A stretch of DNA of 64,000 nt from Chloroflexota bacterium (GTDB lineage: Bacteria; Chloroflexota; Dehalococcoidia; Lucifugimonadales; UBA3495), in NCBI GenBank assembly GCA_009840165.1, contig VXOG01000028.1, positions 91,937 through 155,936 of the forward strand, in the 5' to 3' direction. The stretch's first letter is position 1. Every line of letters begins with the position of its first letter. A model generated the notes under the pieces. The model saw only the letters and a program-made list of their open reading frames with translations. It was not told the DNA's origin and searched no databases. A program made the translations under genes and the position numbers. This document shows positions 24,249 through 32,982 of this stretch, piece after piece.

Positions 24249-24278
24249 AACGGCCTCGGAGACAAGTCCGAGGCCGTT
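24249..24278 (-). terminator. Intrinsic terminator after zinc-ribbon paralogue 2
   Basis: A perfect 12-bp stem (AACGGCCTCGGA with TCCGAGGCCGTT) around a six-base loop, followed on the minus strand by TTTTCAATTT. It separates the two zinc-ribbon genes, so they are independent transcription units. Confidence 0.85.
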
Positions 24279-24308
24279 GCCTGCGGGTTGTCTGTCCGTC
24301 TGCGATGG

Positions 24309-24524
24309 TCACACCATCACTGGCTCTTTATGTTCGGTCGGATTGGTCGGTGCGTCGATGGTCGTGGGCGGTACTGTCGCCGTTGTCGGTCGGCGGAACT
24401 CGCGTCCACATTGGGCGCACTGGTGATAAAATCCGAAGGTATCCCTCATCCGGCAAACGTCGCCGCCGCAACGTGGGCACGCCTTGCGCAATAGGGACTT
24501 GCGGGTACTGATCTGCGTCTGCAT
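24309..24524 (-). CDS. Mini zinc-ribbon protein, paralogue 2
   Basis: A 71-residue protein (the ORF track gives 93). A basic arm (STRKSLLRKA) precedes CPRCGG...CAQCGRE, then a threonine/proline-rich tail. It shares the CPxCGGxVxxxRDxxGxYxQCxQCxRE pattern with the neighbouring gene. ATG at 24524 was chosen because AGGA lies nine bases upstream; an ATG at 24533 is possible. A strong terminator follows, which supports real transcription. Confidence 0.65.
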   Translation of the reverse strand: MQTQISTRKSLLRKACPRCGGDVCRMRDTFGFYHQCAQCGREFRRPTTATVPPTTIDAPTNPTEHKEPVMV

Positions 24525-24685
24525 TTTCCTCATTCCTGGTAAATTGCCGATACCGCTGTTTCGCGCCGCTGGCTCCCACGGTGATTTCATTTTACCGCCA
24601 CTGTATTACCGGAGTATTACGGCTATACCAGCAAAAGCGCGCGAATCAGCATATCATCTTACGCATTTCGTAACAAGGGGGTTTA

Positions 24686-25180
24686 ATGACGAATTTCACG
24701 AATCCGATGCACATACCCGGCCAAGTCCTGTTAGCGGTGTATCGAGAAGCGCGCGCGGCGTTCCCGGCGGAGTGTTGCGGGTGGCTCACCGGCCCCGCTG
24801 CCGGCGACGGTGTGGACTCCATCAGGCCGGCGGAAAACGCCCAGGACGCCGATGCCCTCATTCCTATAGCCGGCAGAACCAGCGAACGGGCCTACTCTTT
24901 CAACTTCGATGACGTTCGCGCTCTCGATGAAAGTTTCGCGTCCGCGACGCCGGCTAGAATCATCTACCATTCCCATCCCAACGGCCAGGCGTATTTTTCC
25001 GAAACCGACCGGCAATTGGCTACGCAGCCGCCGGGGTGGGGTGAAGGCCCGGTATTTCCCGTGCAGCAACTGGTAGTGGGAATAGACGCTGAGCGAGTGG
25101 TGGAAGCCGCGCTGTTCGGTTGGGACGACGACGCCGCAGGGTTCGTAGAACTGGCCCGCTACGAAGGATCTGAGATCTAG
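24686..25180 (+). CDS. JAB/MPN JAMM-domain metalloprotease
   Basis: A 164-residue stand-alone Mov34/MPN protein. The JAMM zinc motif is complete: glutamate in FPAECCGWLTG, then YHSHPNGQAYFSETD with His-x-His-x7-Ser-x2-Asp. Bacterial relatives remove C-terminal residues from ubiquitin-like sulfur carriers such as CysO, ThiS or MoaD, or act as cysteine-releasing peptidases. No sulfur carrier or E1-like gene is next to it. AAGGGGG precedes the ATG. Its stop overlaps the convergent exchanger gene by four bases. Confidence 0.85.
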   Translation: MTNFTNPMHIPGQVLLAVYREARAAFPAECCGWLTGPAAGDGVDSIRPAENAQDADALIPIAGRTSERAYSFNFDDVRALDESFASATPARIIYHSHPNGQAYFSETDRQLATQPPGWGEGPVFPVQQLVVGIDAERVVEAALFGWDDDAAGFVELARYEGSEI

Positions 25181-26193
25181 GCGGTAGGCGTTCCCAACAT
25201 GGCGACCCAGACTGCTCCAACTATGTAGGCGCCGGCCATCAGGGCCAATCCGCCCAGCAGCAGCGGTTGCGGCAGGCGGTTTCTTCCCCACAACAGCAAC
25301 CCGCCGAACAAAATCAGGCAGACGGCGAAGATTCCGGCCACAAAGTGCTCCGGTTCGGGGTGGTTCAGTATGATGCCTTTCCGGTAGAACGGGTCGGCGA
25401 AGGACAGGATAGTAACGTTGAAAACGCAACTGCCGTACAATCCGGCCACTCCGAGGTCGGCGGCGCCCATCCGGGCCGCTGCGACCGTAGCCGAAGCTTC
25501 CGGCATCGTGGTCACGATGGATACGGCCAGGATGCCGAGGACGCCGGAGGAGATGCCGGTCAAATCCGCAACCCGGTCCACGCTCTGGGCCAGGAACACG
25601 CCGGCGATGATAACGCCGATGGAGACCAGGCTGAACATCAGCCACGCCTTGCTCAGCGTCATGCCCGGGTCTTCCACTTCCTCGTCGTCCCCGACGGCCG
25701 GACGGCGCTGGTACACAATCCACATTCCGGCTACATAGACCGCGAGCAGTATGATGGACGACAAGCCGATTTGCCAGACGTTAACCCCGTTCTTGACGCC
25801 GGCGAACAGCACGGCCAATCCGGTCAAAACAGCCGCCAGCACTATGAGGTAGCCCTGCTCCGGGGCAACCCGCTGGAGGAACCGTTTGCCCCCGAACACC
25901 AGCGCCACCATGGCCATGGTGAACATATTGATCATGTTGGCGCCCACCACGTTGCCCAACGCCAACTGTGGGTTGTCGATCTGCACCGCCGTGATGTTGT
26001 TGGAAAGTTCAGGCAGCGATGTCGCCAGCGCCACCAGAATGCTCCCAACGAACAGGCGGCCCCAGCCGGTCAAGGACGCCAACGCATCCCCATACTTGGC
26101 CAACTGGACGCCGAGGAATACCACCGCCACGGCGCTGGCGAGGAAAACGACGATGGCAACGGTGAGGCCAACGCTGCCCAGCAAGTTGAACAC
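25177..26193 (-). CDS. Calcium/sodium:cation antiporter (CaCA family)
   Basis: A 338-residue inner-membrane exchanger with about ten membrane helices. The two alpha-repeats that form the ion pathway are visible: VALATSLPELSNNITAV with GNVVGANMINM in the first half and SIVTTMPEASATVAAARMG with GLYGSCVFN in the second. An acidic loop (GDDEEVEDPG) separates them and may bind calcium. It moves Ca2+ or another cation against Na+ or H+. It lies 17 bases behind leuB on the same strand. Confidence 0.9.
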   Translation of the reverse strand: MFNLLGSVGLTVAIVVFLASAVAVVFLGVQLAKYGDALASLTGWGRLFVGSILVALATSLPELSNNITAVQIDNPQLALGNVVGANMINMFTMAMVALVFGGKRFLQRVAPEQGYLIVLAAVLTGLAVLFAGVKNGVNVWQIGLSSIILLAVYVAGMWIVYQRRPAVGDDEEVEDPGMTLSKAWLMFSLVSIGVIIAGVFLAQSVDRVADLTGISSGVLGILAVSIVTTMPEASATVAAARMGAADLGVAGLYGSCVFNVTILSFADPFYRKGIILNHPEPEHFVAGIFAVCLILFGGLLLWGRNRLPQPLLLGGLALMAGAYIVGAVWVAMLGTPTA

Positions 26194-26210
26194 GGTCCGG
26201 CTCCGCAGCT

Positions 26211-27302
26211 CTAGCCAATGGCCTGCGCGATGAGATCACCCATGCCTACGGTGCTGGTAACCGTTTCGCCGGACGTAGCGATATCGGCGGTTCGATAGCC
26301 ATTCTCCAGAACGCTCTGCACTGCCCGGTCGATGGCCGCCGCCTCTTCGGTTAAACCGAGCGAATAGCGCAGCATCATGGCAGCGCTGAGGATGGACCCG
26401 CAGGGGTTGGCAATACCCTGGCCGGCGATGTCGGGCGCCGTACCGTGTATCGGCTCGTAGAATCCCGGCGTGGTGGCTCCGGCCTGGGGAACTCCGGACA
26501 GGCTGGCAGAAGGCAGGAGGCCCATGGATGCCGCCAGGATCGCTGCCTCGTCGGTCAGTATGTCGCCAAAGGTGTTCTCCGCTACGATCACGTCGTAAGA
26601 TGACGGGCGCAACACGATCTGCATGGCGCAAGCGTCCACCAGCGCGTGCTCCAGTTCAACGTCGGGGTAATCTGCCGCCACCCGGGTCGCGGTGGCCCGC
26701 CACAGCCTTGACGTTTCCAGGACGTTGGCCTTGTCAACAGAGGTCAGCTTTTTCCGCCGCCCTCGGGCTAGTTCAAAGCCGACGCGAAGCACACGCTCGA
26801 TTTCGGCTTCCGAATATCGCATGGTGTCAACGCCAACGATGCCCTGCGGCGTTTCAGTCCGTCCCTTGGGCTGTGCGTAGTACAAGCCGCCGGTAAGTTC
26901 CCTCACCACCACCATGTCCACGTTCTCAAGGACGTGGGGCTTCAGTACGCTGGATCCCGTGAGTTCCGGATATACCTTTACGGGCCGGATATTGGCAAAG
27001 ACGTTAAGGTGAGCGCGAAGGGCTAAAAGCCCGTCTTCCGGGCGGGTTGGAGCCGACGGGTCATCCCATTTGGGTCCGCCGACGGCCCCGAACAGCACCG
27101 CGTCGGCGTCAGTAGCCAGGTCTCTTACCGTGTCGGTAAGGGGGGTTCCGTGGCGGTCAATGGAAACACCGCCCACGTCCCCGTATTCCAATAAAAAGTT
27201 ATGTCCGAAGGCGCGGCCCACGGCTTCCAGGGCCTTGACCCCCTCCGCCGTAACTTCGGGCCCGATGCCGTCGCCGCCGAGAACGGCGATGTTAAAATCC
27301 AT
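26211..27302 (-). CDS. leuB: 3-isopropylmalate dehydrogenase
   Basis: A 363-residue beta-decarboxylating dehydrogenase of leucine synthesis, NAD- and Mg/Mn-dependent. Motifs: [20 protein letters not shown] at the N-terminus, the substrate loop [17 protein letters not shown], the catalytic lysine in [10 protein letters not shown], metal aspartates in [12 protein letters not shown], and [24 protein letters not shown] lies nine bases before ATG, and a good promoter precedes it. No other leucine genes are adjacent; the cation exchanger follows in the same orientation. Confidence 0.95.
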   Translation of the reverse strand: MDFNIAVLGGDGIGPEVTAEGVKALEAVGRAFGHNFLLEYGDVGGVSIDRHGTPLTDTVRDLATDADAVLFGAVGGPKWDDPSAPTRPEDGLLALRAHLNVFANIRPVKVYPELTGSSVLKPHVLENVDMVVVRELTGGLYYAQPKGRTETPQGIVGVDTMRYSEAEIERVLRVGFELARGRRKKLTSVDKANVLETSRLWRATATRVAADYPDVELEHALVDACAMQIVLRPSSYDVIVAENTFGDILTDEAAILAASMGLLPSASLSGVPQAGATTPGFYEPIHGTAPDIAGQGIANPCGSILSAAMMLRYSLGLTEEAAAIDRAVQSVLENGYRTADIATSGETVTSTVGMGDLIAQAIG

Positions 27303-27366
27303 AGAAATCTGCTCCTGGCCACCGGCCCATTATGTAAAAAAGCCAAGCCGGAACGAGCCGACGGGT

Positions 27367-27395
27367 AGTATAGCCTACGGGTTGGCGGGTATCAA
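27367..27395 (-). promoter_or_regulatory. Sigma-70 promoter of leuB
   Basis: On the minus strand TTGATA and TATACT are separated by exactly 17 bases. The predicted 5' leader to leuB is about 60 bases, and no leucine-rich leader peptide is seen in it. Confidence 0.7.
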
Positions 27396-27597
27396 ACGCC
27401 AGGGCAATTGTGTTGTTCACACACCATAGGGTTATGGGGACAGTTTACCGGACCACCGGACGCCGTTAGGGTCGCTTTACTTGGCGGACACTACGCAGAT
27501 TTACCCGTAGACACGCGGTTCAAACCATTCGGTGCGAATGGAGCGGTAGGTAGCCCGAATGGTGATGGGCGACACCATCGGCCAGATGGTGTGCTTG
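27396..27597. other. Gene-free gap with one hairpin
   Basis: About 200 bases between the leuB promoter and the end of the RCC1-like gene. It contains ACACCATC-GGCCA-GATGGTGT (27572-27592), an 8-bp hairpin just after the RCC1-like stop that may end its transcript, although no T-run follows. Nothing else recognised. Confidence 0.45.
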
Positions 27598-29730
27598 CTA
27601 CGGATTGCCTGCCGGTGGCACAGCTTGACCGTAATAATCGTTGGTGCCCCTTTTGGTATATCGGTAGGCGTCGTTGTTTGCGCCCCAGCAGATAGCGCGG
27701 CCGTCGGTTCGGATTCCGCAAGTGTGCACTCCACCGGCCGCCACGGTAAGGAATGTTCCTGGCGGCGGGTCGGCTTGGCCGTAGTGTGTTTCAGAAACGT
27801 GACTCGTTGAAAATGCCCAATCGCTAGTGCTGGTGATCCGGATCTTGTTCGGCCCCCAGCAGGCAAGAGTATCGTCAACCTTGATGCCGCAGGCATGCGC
27901 GCTGCCGACGCTGACCGATCTGAACTTGCCCCGAGGCGGAGAGGTGTTCCCGTCCACATCGTAGCCCCAGCAGGCGACCTTTCCAGAAACCCGGATGGCG
28001 CAGGCGAGGGCACTTCCGAGGCTCACGGACTGGTACTGGCCGTCCGGGGGCGGCCGCGTGATCGCGCCGTGGCGCTGGCCCGCGAGAGACTGGTACTGGC
28101 CGTCCGGGGGCGGCACTTCCAATTCTCCAAATCCGTACTGCCAGCAAATCAGAGAATTATCGTTCCTGACGCCGCAGGCATTGTTCCCATGTACGCTGAT
28201 GTGTCGGAATGTTCCCCTCGGTGAGCGTCTCGGATTGCTGAAGCCATATCCCCAGCAACGAACCGAATCGTCGGATAGGATTCCGCAGAAGGAAGGCGGT
28301 CTGTTGTAAACCTGTCCCCCGCTTACGGAAGAAAACTCCCCGGATGGTGGTGCAATCCCGTCTTCGAGAAGGTCAGGATGCCAGCAGGACAAAGCCCCGT
28401 CCACTGTTACCGCGCAGCCGTGGGCTATGGATTTGAACGTGCCTTCCGGCGGAGTGTTGGTTTGACCCCAACAAACGATGGTGGCGGAGTCGGTCAAGGC
28501 GCATGTGTTCGCGTCGCCGGCGATGATGTCAGTGAACCCGTTGGGGACCGGTATCCCCGGCGGCGTGTCGGAGTTGGGCACGGCGTTTTTGTTCCAGCAA
28601 ATGCCAACTGGCGATTGTTCACAAAGATAATCGGCGCCGTTACTGGACATGGCGACGTAACCGGGTGCGTTGTTCTGCAATGAAGCGCTGTAACCCCAGC
28701 AAATGACGGTCCCATCCTGCCGAACAGCGCAGTTGTGGCTGATGCCGGCGCTAACGGAGCGGAACGCGCCGTTGGGCGGAGTCAGCTGTCGTTCGCTGAT
28801 GGGAGGCTCTCCTTCCCACGCCCTGAGGGAACCCCAACAAGCCAGAGAGCCATCGGTCTTGATGCCGCAAGTGTGGTCAAAACCCGCGCTGACAAGTTGG
28901 AACGGGCCGGCGGGAGGTAATGCCTGGCCTTCCTCGACAGTGGCTTGCTCCGGAACAGATGTCGTTGTGTCCTGATTCTGGACGCCGGCTGGCTTTGTCG
29001 CCGGGCCAGGGTTGCGTTCGAGCAAGTCCCCAGCCGGTTCATTGCTGCCCCAGCAGACTACGGAGCCGTCGGTTTGCACTCCACAGGTGTGGCGACTGCC
29101 GGCGCTAACGGAGCGAAATGAGCCCTCGGTAGGGCTTGACTGGCCGAATTCGTTATCTCCCCAGCAGAGCGCGGCGCCATCGTCTGTTACCCCACAGGTG
29201 TGGTAGGTTCCGGCGCTGACCGAGCGAAAGGAACCTGATCCCACGGGGGGAATATCCTGGCCTATGGGGTGCACCGGGTGGTAGAGGACGTCGGAAAACC
29301 AGCACTCTATCGTTCCGTTTTCTCGCAGCCCGCAGATATGTGACTCGCCGGAGCTGACGGCAGTGAAAGGGCCGGGGCGCCAATCGGTTGCGTAGCCGAA
29401 GGGGCTCCAGCAACCAATTTCACCGTCTTTAGTGACGGCACAGATATATACGTCACCGACGTCGACAGACTGGAATTCCGGATCGACGGAACCGCGAGTG
29501 AGAATGTCCCCAGCGAGAATGTCTCCGGATTGTCCCCAACAAGCGATCCGTTCGTCCACCCTGAGGCTGCAGGAATATGAACCGCCGGCACTGACGTCGA
29601 TGGCAGGACTGGCTGGGATAGGATGCAGTGGCGGGGGCTTAGTAGTAACCGAACCGCAAGCGACGAGTCCCACGGTCATCAACGCGACCACCAACAGCAG
29701 AAGTGCACACGGGCATCGGGGAGGGCACAT
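27598..29730 (-). CDS. RCC1-like beta-propeller lipoprotein
   Basis: A 710-residue exported protein. The N-terminus has a signal sequence with a lipobox-like VGLVACGS, predicting membrane anchoring. The rest is about a dozen repeats of roughly 40-50 residues with the pattern F-x-SVSAG-x2-HTCG-(I/V)-x2-DG-x-(V/I)-x-CWG-x-N-x2-GQ-x2-PP-x-G, as in RCC1-type propellers. Such proteins are thought to be surface binding scaffolds; no catalytic residue is evident. Conserved cysteines in CG and CWG recur in each repeat. One repeat carries a 28-bp internal duplication. It is monocistronic and divergent from the DUF1501 operon. Confidence 0.88.
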   Translation of the reverse strand: MCPPRCPCALLLLVVALMTVGLVACGSVTTKPPPLHPIPASPAIDVSAGGSYSCSLRVDERIACWGQSGDILAGDILTRGSVDPEFQSVDVGDVYICAVTKDGEIGCWSPFGYATDWRPGPFTAVSSGESHICGLRENGTIECWFSDVLYHPVHPIGQDIPPVGSGSFRSVSAGTYHTCGVTDDGAALCWGDNEFGQSSPTEGSFRSVSAGSRHTCGVQTDGSVVCWGSNEPAGDLLERNPGPATKPAGVQNQDTTTSVPEQATVEEGQALPPAGPFQLVSAGFDHTCGIKTDGSLACWGSLRAWEGEPPISERQLTPPNGAFRSVSAGISHNCAVRQDGTVICWGYSASLQNNAPGYVAMSSNGADYLCEQSPVGICWNKNAVPNSDTPPGIPVPNGFTDIIAGDANTCALTDSATIVCWGQTNTPPEGTFKSIAHGCAVTVDGALSCWHPDLLEDGIAPPSGEFSSVSGGQVYNRPPSFCGILSDDSVRCWGYGFSNPRRSPRGTFRHISVHGNNACGVRNDNSLICWQYGFGELEVPPPDGQYQSLAGQRHGAITRPPPDGQYQSVSLGSALACAIRVSGKVACWGYDVDGNTSPPRGKFRSVSVGSAHACGIKVDDTLACWGPNKIRITSTSDWAFSTSHVSETHYGQADPPPGTFLTVAAGGVHTCGIRTDGRAICWGANNDAYRYTKRGTNDYYGQAVPPAGNP

Positions 29731-30213
29731 GAAATTTATCCGCTAAACCCTAATCCACCGAAAGGATGAATGTGGTGGTGTGCTGAGAGGGTGAGAAAGT
29801 GCTGCCGGCTTCGGGGATGATGGTTTTTGCGACATCAAACCAACCAGCCAGATGTCAATCACTAAACCGGAATTATCGGCGAGTGATCTCAGGACGTCAA
29901 TCTGGTGAAAGTAGTCAGTAACATAGGCCGGGAGACCGCTGTCATGTGCCGTTGTCCTGGGCGGTCTGTTCAAGTCTGGGAATTCGTCACGTCTTGCCTC
30001 ATCTATATCGCGACGTGAGCCATGCCTCAACATCACGGAAATGAACAATTTCCTGCGTAATCACCAATACGGAGAGGCCGCTGTCGACCAACGGGCACGC
30101 CTCGCAGGAATACAACGAATATTCGATGGTGTGTAAACAACATAATTGCCAACGCCAGCGTCAATTGTGGAGCTGTGCAAACCCGTCATTGCGTGCGCAG
30201 CGTGGCAAGTTCG
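29731..30213. other. Intergenic stretch, no gene recognised
   Basis: About 480 bases between the divergent RCC1-like and DUF1501 genes. A 101-codon minus-strand ORF inside it is weak (see rejected items). Base composition is less GC-rich than the neighbouring genes. No repeat family or RNA gene was recognised. Confidence 0.5.
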
Positions 30214-30242
30214 TTGACAGACCCGGCCCCAATCCTTAAACT
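30214..30242 (+). promoter_or_regulatory. Candidate sigma-70 promoter of the DUF1501 operon
   Basis: A perfect TTGACA, 17-base spacer and TAAACT, about 63 bases before the DUF1501 start codon. Confidence 0.6.
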
Positions 30243-30304
30243 GGCACTATCAGCCAGTTTGCGCTGGCGCTTTTCGTTGTACTCATTAAGGAGGCCCTCG
30301 CAAG

Positions 30305-31435
30305 ATGACCACCACCAATAACAGCCGGTCCCTCGTGGTAATCCAGTTGGCTGGCGCGAATGACCCGCTGAACACCGTTGTCCCCTACACAGATGGACAT
30401 TATTACGACTTCCGCCCCAACGTAGGAATCCCCACTGATCAGGTGATTCCCATTGACGGGCGTCTCGCTTTCAACCCCAACATGGCGCCCATCAAGGCCC
30501 TTTGGGACGAAGGCAAAGTCGCCGTTGTCAACGGCATTGGGTATCCCAACCCGAACCGTTCGCACTTCCGCAGCATGGACATCTGGCACACCTGCGAGCC
30601 GGAAAAAATCGCCACCGAAGGTTGGCTGGGCCGCGTAATCCGCGACCTTGATCCCCAGGGACAGAACGTCATCACCGGCGTGAACTTTGGCCGCGGCCTG
30701 CCCAGGTCCATGGGCGCGCCGGGCGTTCCGGTAGCGTCGGTAGGCAATCTGGAAACCTACGGCCTGTTCCCCGACGTTGAAGAGGAGCGCATTCGCGGCC
30801 TCTGCCTCGACGCTTTCGGAAAGATGTACGGCGGCACGATCCAGGACGCTGTGATGGACTACCTGGGCCAGACCGGACGCGACGCGCTCAAAGGCGCGGA
30901 CATCCTTCGCACCGCTCCCGAGAGCTATTCTTCCACCGTCGAATACGCCGACAACCCCATCGCCCAGGCCCTCAAGAACGCCGCCCAGGTGATGACCGCC
31001 GACCTCGGCACCCGCATCTACTACACCCAGCACGGCAGTTTCGACACCCACGGCGACGAGGTGAAGGTTCACGGTGGCCTATGGAACCAGGTTGCCGGCG
31101 CAGTCAGCGACTTCATGGCTGACCTGGATGAGCACGGCAAGGCCGACGATGCCATCGTCCTCATCTGGACCGAGTTCGGTCGCCGCATCCGCGACAACGG
31201 TTCCGGAACCGACCACGGGTCGGGCGGAACCGCTTTCATCATCGGAAACCAGGTGAATGGCGGCTTCTACGGTGAATACCCGTCGCTGGCGGAACGCGAC
31301 CAGCTGGACGGCGATCTGCACTTCAACAACGACTTCCGCTCCACCTATTCCACCATTGCCGATAAATGGCTCGGCCTGGACGCCGCGCCCATCGTCAATG
31401 GTCAGTTCGAGCAGTGGGACTTCATCCGTAACTAG
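30305..31435 (+). CDS. DUF1501 family protein (sulfatase-like fold)
   Basis: A 376-residue member of DUF1501, an alkaline-phosphatase/sulfatase-like family of unsettled function. LVVIQLAGANDPLNTVVPY is the usual family N-terminal core, SHFRSMDIWHT and YYTQHGSFDTHGDE carry conserved histidines, and IWTEFGRRIRDNGSGTDHGSGG is the C-terminal signature. Most family members begin with a Tat signal; this one starts almost directly at the core and appears cytoplasmic. AAGGAGG lies ten bases upstream. It is 50 bases ahead of a DUF1800 gene, its usual partner. Confidence 0.9.
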   Translation: MTTTNNSRSLVVIQLAGANDPLNTVVPYTDGHYYDFRPNVGIPTDQVIPIDGRLAFNPNMAPIKALWDEGKVAVVNGIGYPNPNRSHFRSMDIWHTCEPEKIATEGWLGRVIRDLDPQGQNVITGVNFGRGLPRSMGAPGVPVASVGNLETYGLFPDVEEERIRGLCLDAFGKMYGGTIQDAVMDYLGQTGRDALKGADILRTAPESYSSTVEYADNPIAQALKNAAQVMTADLGTRIYYTQHGSFDTHGDEVKVHGGLWNQVAGAVSDFMADLDEHGKADDAIVLIWTEFGRRIRDNGSGTDHGSGGTAFIIGNQVNGGFYGEYPSLAERDQLDGDLHFNNDFRSTYSTIADKWLGLDAAPIVNGQFEQWDFIRN

Positions 31436-31485
31436 GTTCCCACGCGGATCGTCAAGTCAAGCAAGCGAAATTCTAGGAGGCAATT

Positions 31486-32901
31486 ATGAGCAATGCCGAC
31501 GTTGCCTTGATGGCTCACCTGATGCGGCGGGCCGGATTCGGCGCCAGCCGAGATGAACTGGAACAAAAGGTGGCCCAGGGCTACGAAGCCGTGGTGGAGG
31601 ACCTGCTGCAACCCGGCAGCGCCAATGCCATGCCCGATGACGTGATCCGTCGCTACCATTCGGAAATGGGCGAGATGCGCGAGCTGAACAGCGCCGGAGC
31701 CTACTGGATGTATCGGATGGTCACCACCGACAACCAGTTGGAGGAGAAACTTGCCCTGTTCTGGCACGGTTTGTTCGCCACCGGCTACGCGAAGCTGAAC
31801 CAGGCGAGCGCGCTGACCAACCAGATCAACACATTCCGTCGGAACGCCCTGGGTTCCTTCCGTACCATTCTGGTGGAACTGTCCAAGGACCCGGCCATGA
31901 TCATCTGGCTGGACAACCACGACAACCACAAGGACGACATCAACGAGAACTACGGTCGTGAGTTGCTGGAACTATTCTCCATGGGCATCGGCAACTACAC
32001 CGAGGACGATGTCAAGGAATGCGCCCGGGCTTTCACCGGATGGACGCTGGGCAACGCTGAATACATGTCCACCCGCGCCAGCCGTGATTCCATCTGGCCG
32101 TACAGCCGTATCAACTGGCACTTCAACTACCGCGAATACGATCACGACGACGGCGAAAAGACGTTCCTGGGCCGCACCGGGAATTTCAACGGCGATGACA
32201 TCATTGACATCATCGTGCAACAGGAAGCCACGGCGCGCTTCATCAGCACTCGCCTGTTCCAATACTTCGCCGCCGACGAGGTTGATGAATCGGGAGAGGC
32301 CGTTATCGAAGAGATGGTTCAGTCCTACTTCGCTTCGGACTATGAAATCCGCTCAGTCCTGCGCACGCTGTTCAACTCGGACTACTTCAAGTCGGAGGAT
32401 GCCAGGTTCGCTCGCGTGAAGGGACCGGTGGAGCTCGTGGTAGGCGCGGTGAGAATGGCCGGCACTTACCAGCAGCCGACATTTGGCGCTGACCAACTGG
32501 CCCGCCAAACCATGTACATGGGTCAGGGCATCTTCCAGCCGCCCAGCGTGGAAGGTTGGCACGAGGGAGCCGAGTGGATCGACAGCGGCGCCCTGGTGGA
32601 AAGGGTCAACTTCGTAGGTCAGGAACTGGGCGATCCTTCGCACCCTGGAGTCAAATCCATCATTGACCGGCTGGCCCAGCATGGGAACGGTCTGCTCTCC
32701 CCTGAAGAACAGGTGGCAGGGTGCGCCGATCTCATCGGCCCGCTGGAACTCTCGGAAGCGACCAGCCTGTCCATCAACCAGTTCGCCAGCCAGCAGGGCG
32801 ATGCCGACCTGCGTGAAGGCACTCGCAGCGAAGCCGACGACCAGCGTATCGCCAACCTGCTGCGCCTGCTGACGGCAACGCGGGAGTACCAGTTGGCTTA
32901 G
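31486..32901 (+). CDS. DUF1800 family protein
   Basis: A 471-residue member of DUF1800, the regular neighbour of DUF1501 genes. HLMRRAGFGASRDELE at the N-terminus, FWHGLFATGYAKL, WLDNHDNHKDDINENYGRELLELFSMGIGNYTEDDVKE and FTGWTLGN are family hallmarks. No signal peptide is visible. Function is not known; the pair is often proposed to work on extracellular or cell-wall substrates, which the missing signals here do not support. AGGAGG precedes the ATG closely. The NHL gene follows beyond a palindromic repeat. Confidence 0.9.
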   Translation: MSNADVALMAHLMRRAGFGASRDELEQKVAQGYEAVVEDLLQPGSANAMPDDVIRRYHSEMGEMRELNSAGAYWMYRMVTTDNQLEEKLALFWHGLFATGYAKLNQASALTNQINTFRRNALGSFRTILVELSKDPAMIIWLDNHDNHKDDINENYGRELLELFSMGIGNYTEDDVKECARAFTGWTLGNAEYMSTRASRDSIWPYSRINWHFNYREYDHDDGEKTFLGRTGNFNGDDIIDIIVQQEATARFISTRLFQYFAADEVDESGEAVIEEMVQSYFASDYEIRSVLRTLFNSDYFKSEDARFARVKGPVELVVGAVRMAGTYQQPTFGADQLARQTMYMGQGIFQPPSVEGWHEGAEWIDSGALVERVNFVGQELGDPSHPGVKSIIDRLAQHGNGLLSPEEQVAGCADLIGPLELSEATSLSINQFASQQGDADLREGTRSEADDQRIANLLRLLTATREYQLA

Positions 32902-32934
32902 CACAGCTGAGCAATCCAGACGGCACCGGACGAT

Positions 32935-32962
32935 GTAGGGGCGAATGATCATTCGCCCCTAC
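32935..32962. repeat. Perfect 28-bp palindrome, family A copy 4
   Basis: Half-site GTAGGGGCGAATGA followed by its complement, 20 bases before the NHL-protein ATG. Only a weak AGGAG lies between, so the repeat is in the 5' untranslated region of that gene. Confidence 0.85.
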
Positions 32963-32982
32963 GCAAAACAGGAGAGGCTGCA

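Noticed and set aside
27317-27355. A 12-codon ORF (ATGGGCCGGTGG...) overlapping the leuB start
   Set aside because: It has no leucine codons or hairpin, so no attenuator case can be made.
29743-30048. A 101-codon minus-strand ORF (FISVMLRHGSRRDIDEARRDEF...)
   Set aside because: It starts at a TTG, has no recognised domain and lies in a gap of lower GC. Parts look protein-like (YFHQIDVLRSLADN), so it could be a fragment, but the evidence is too weak for a gene call.
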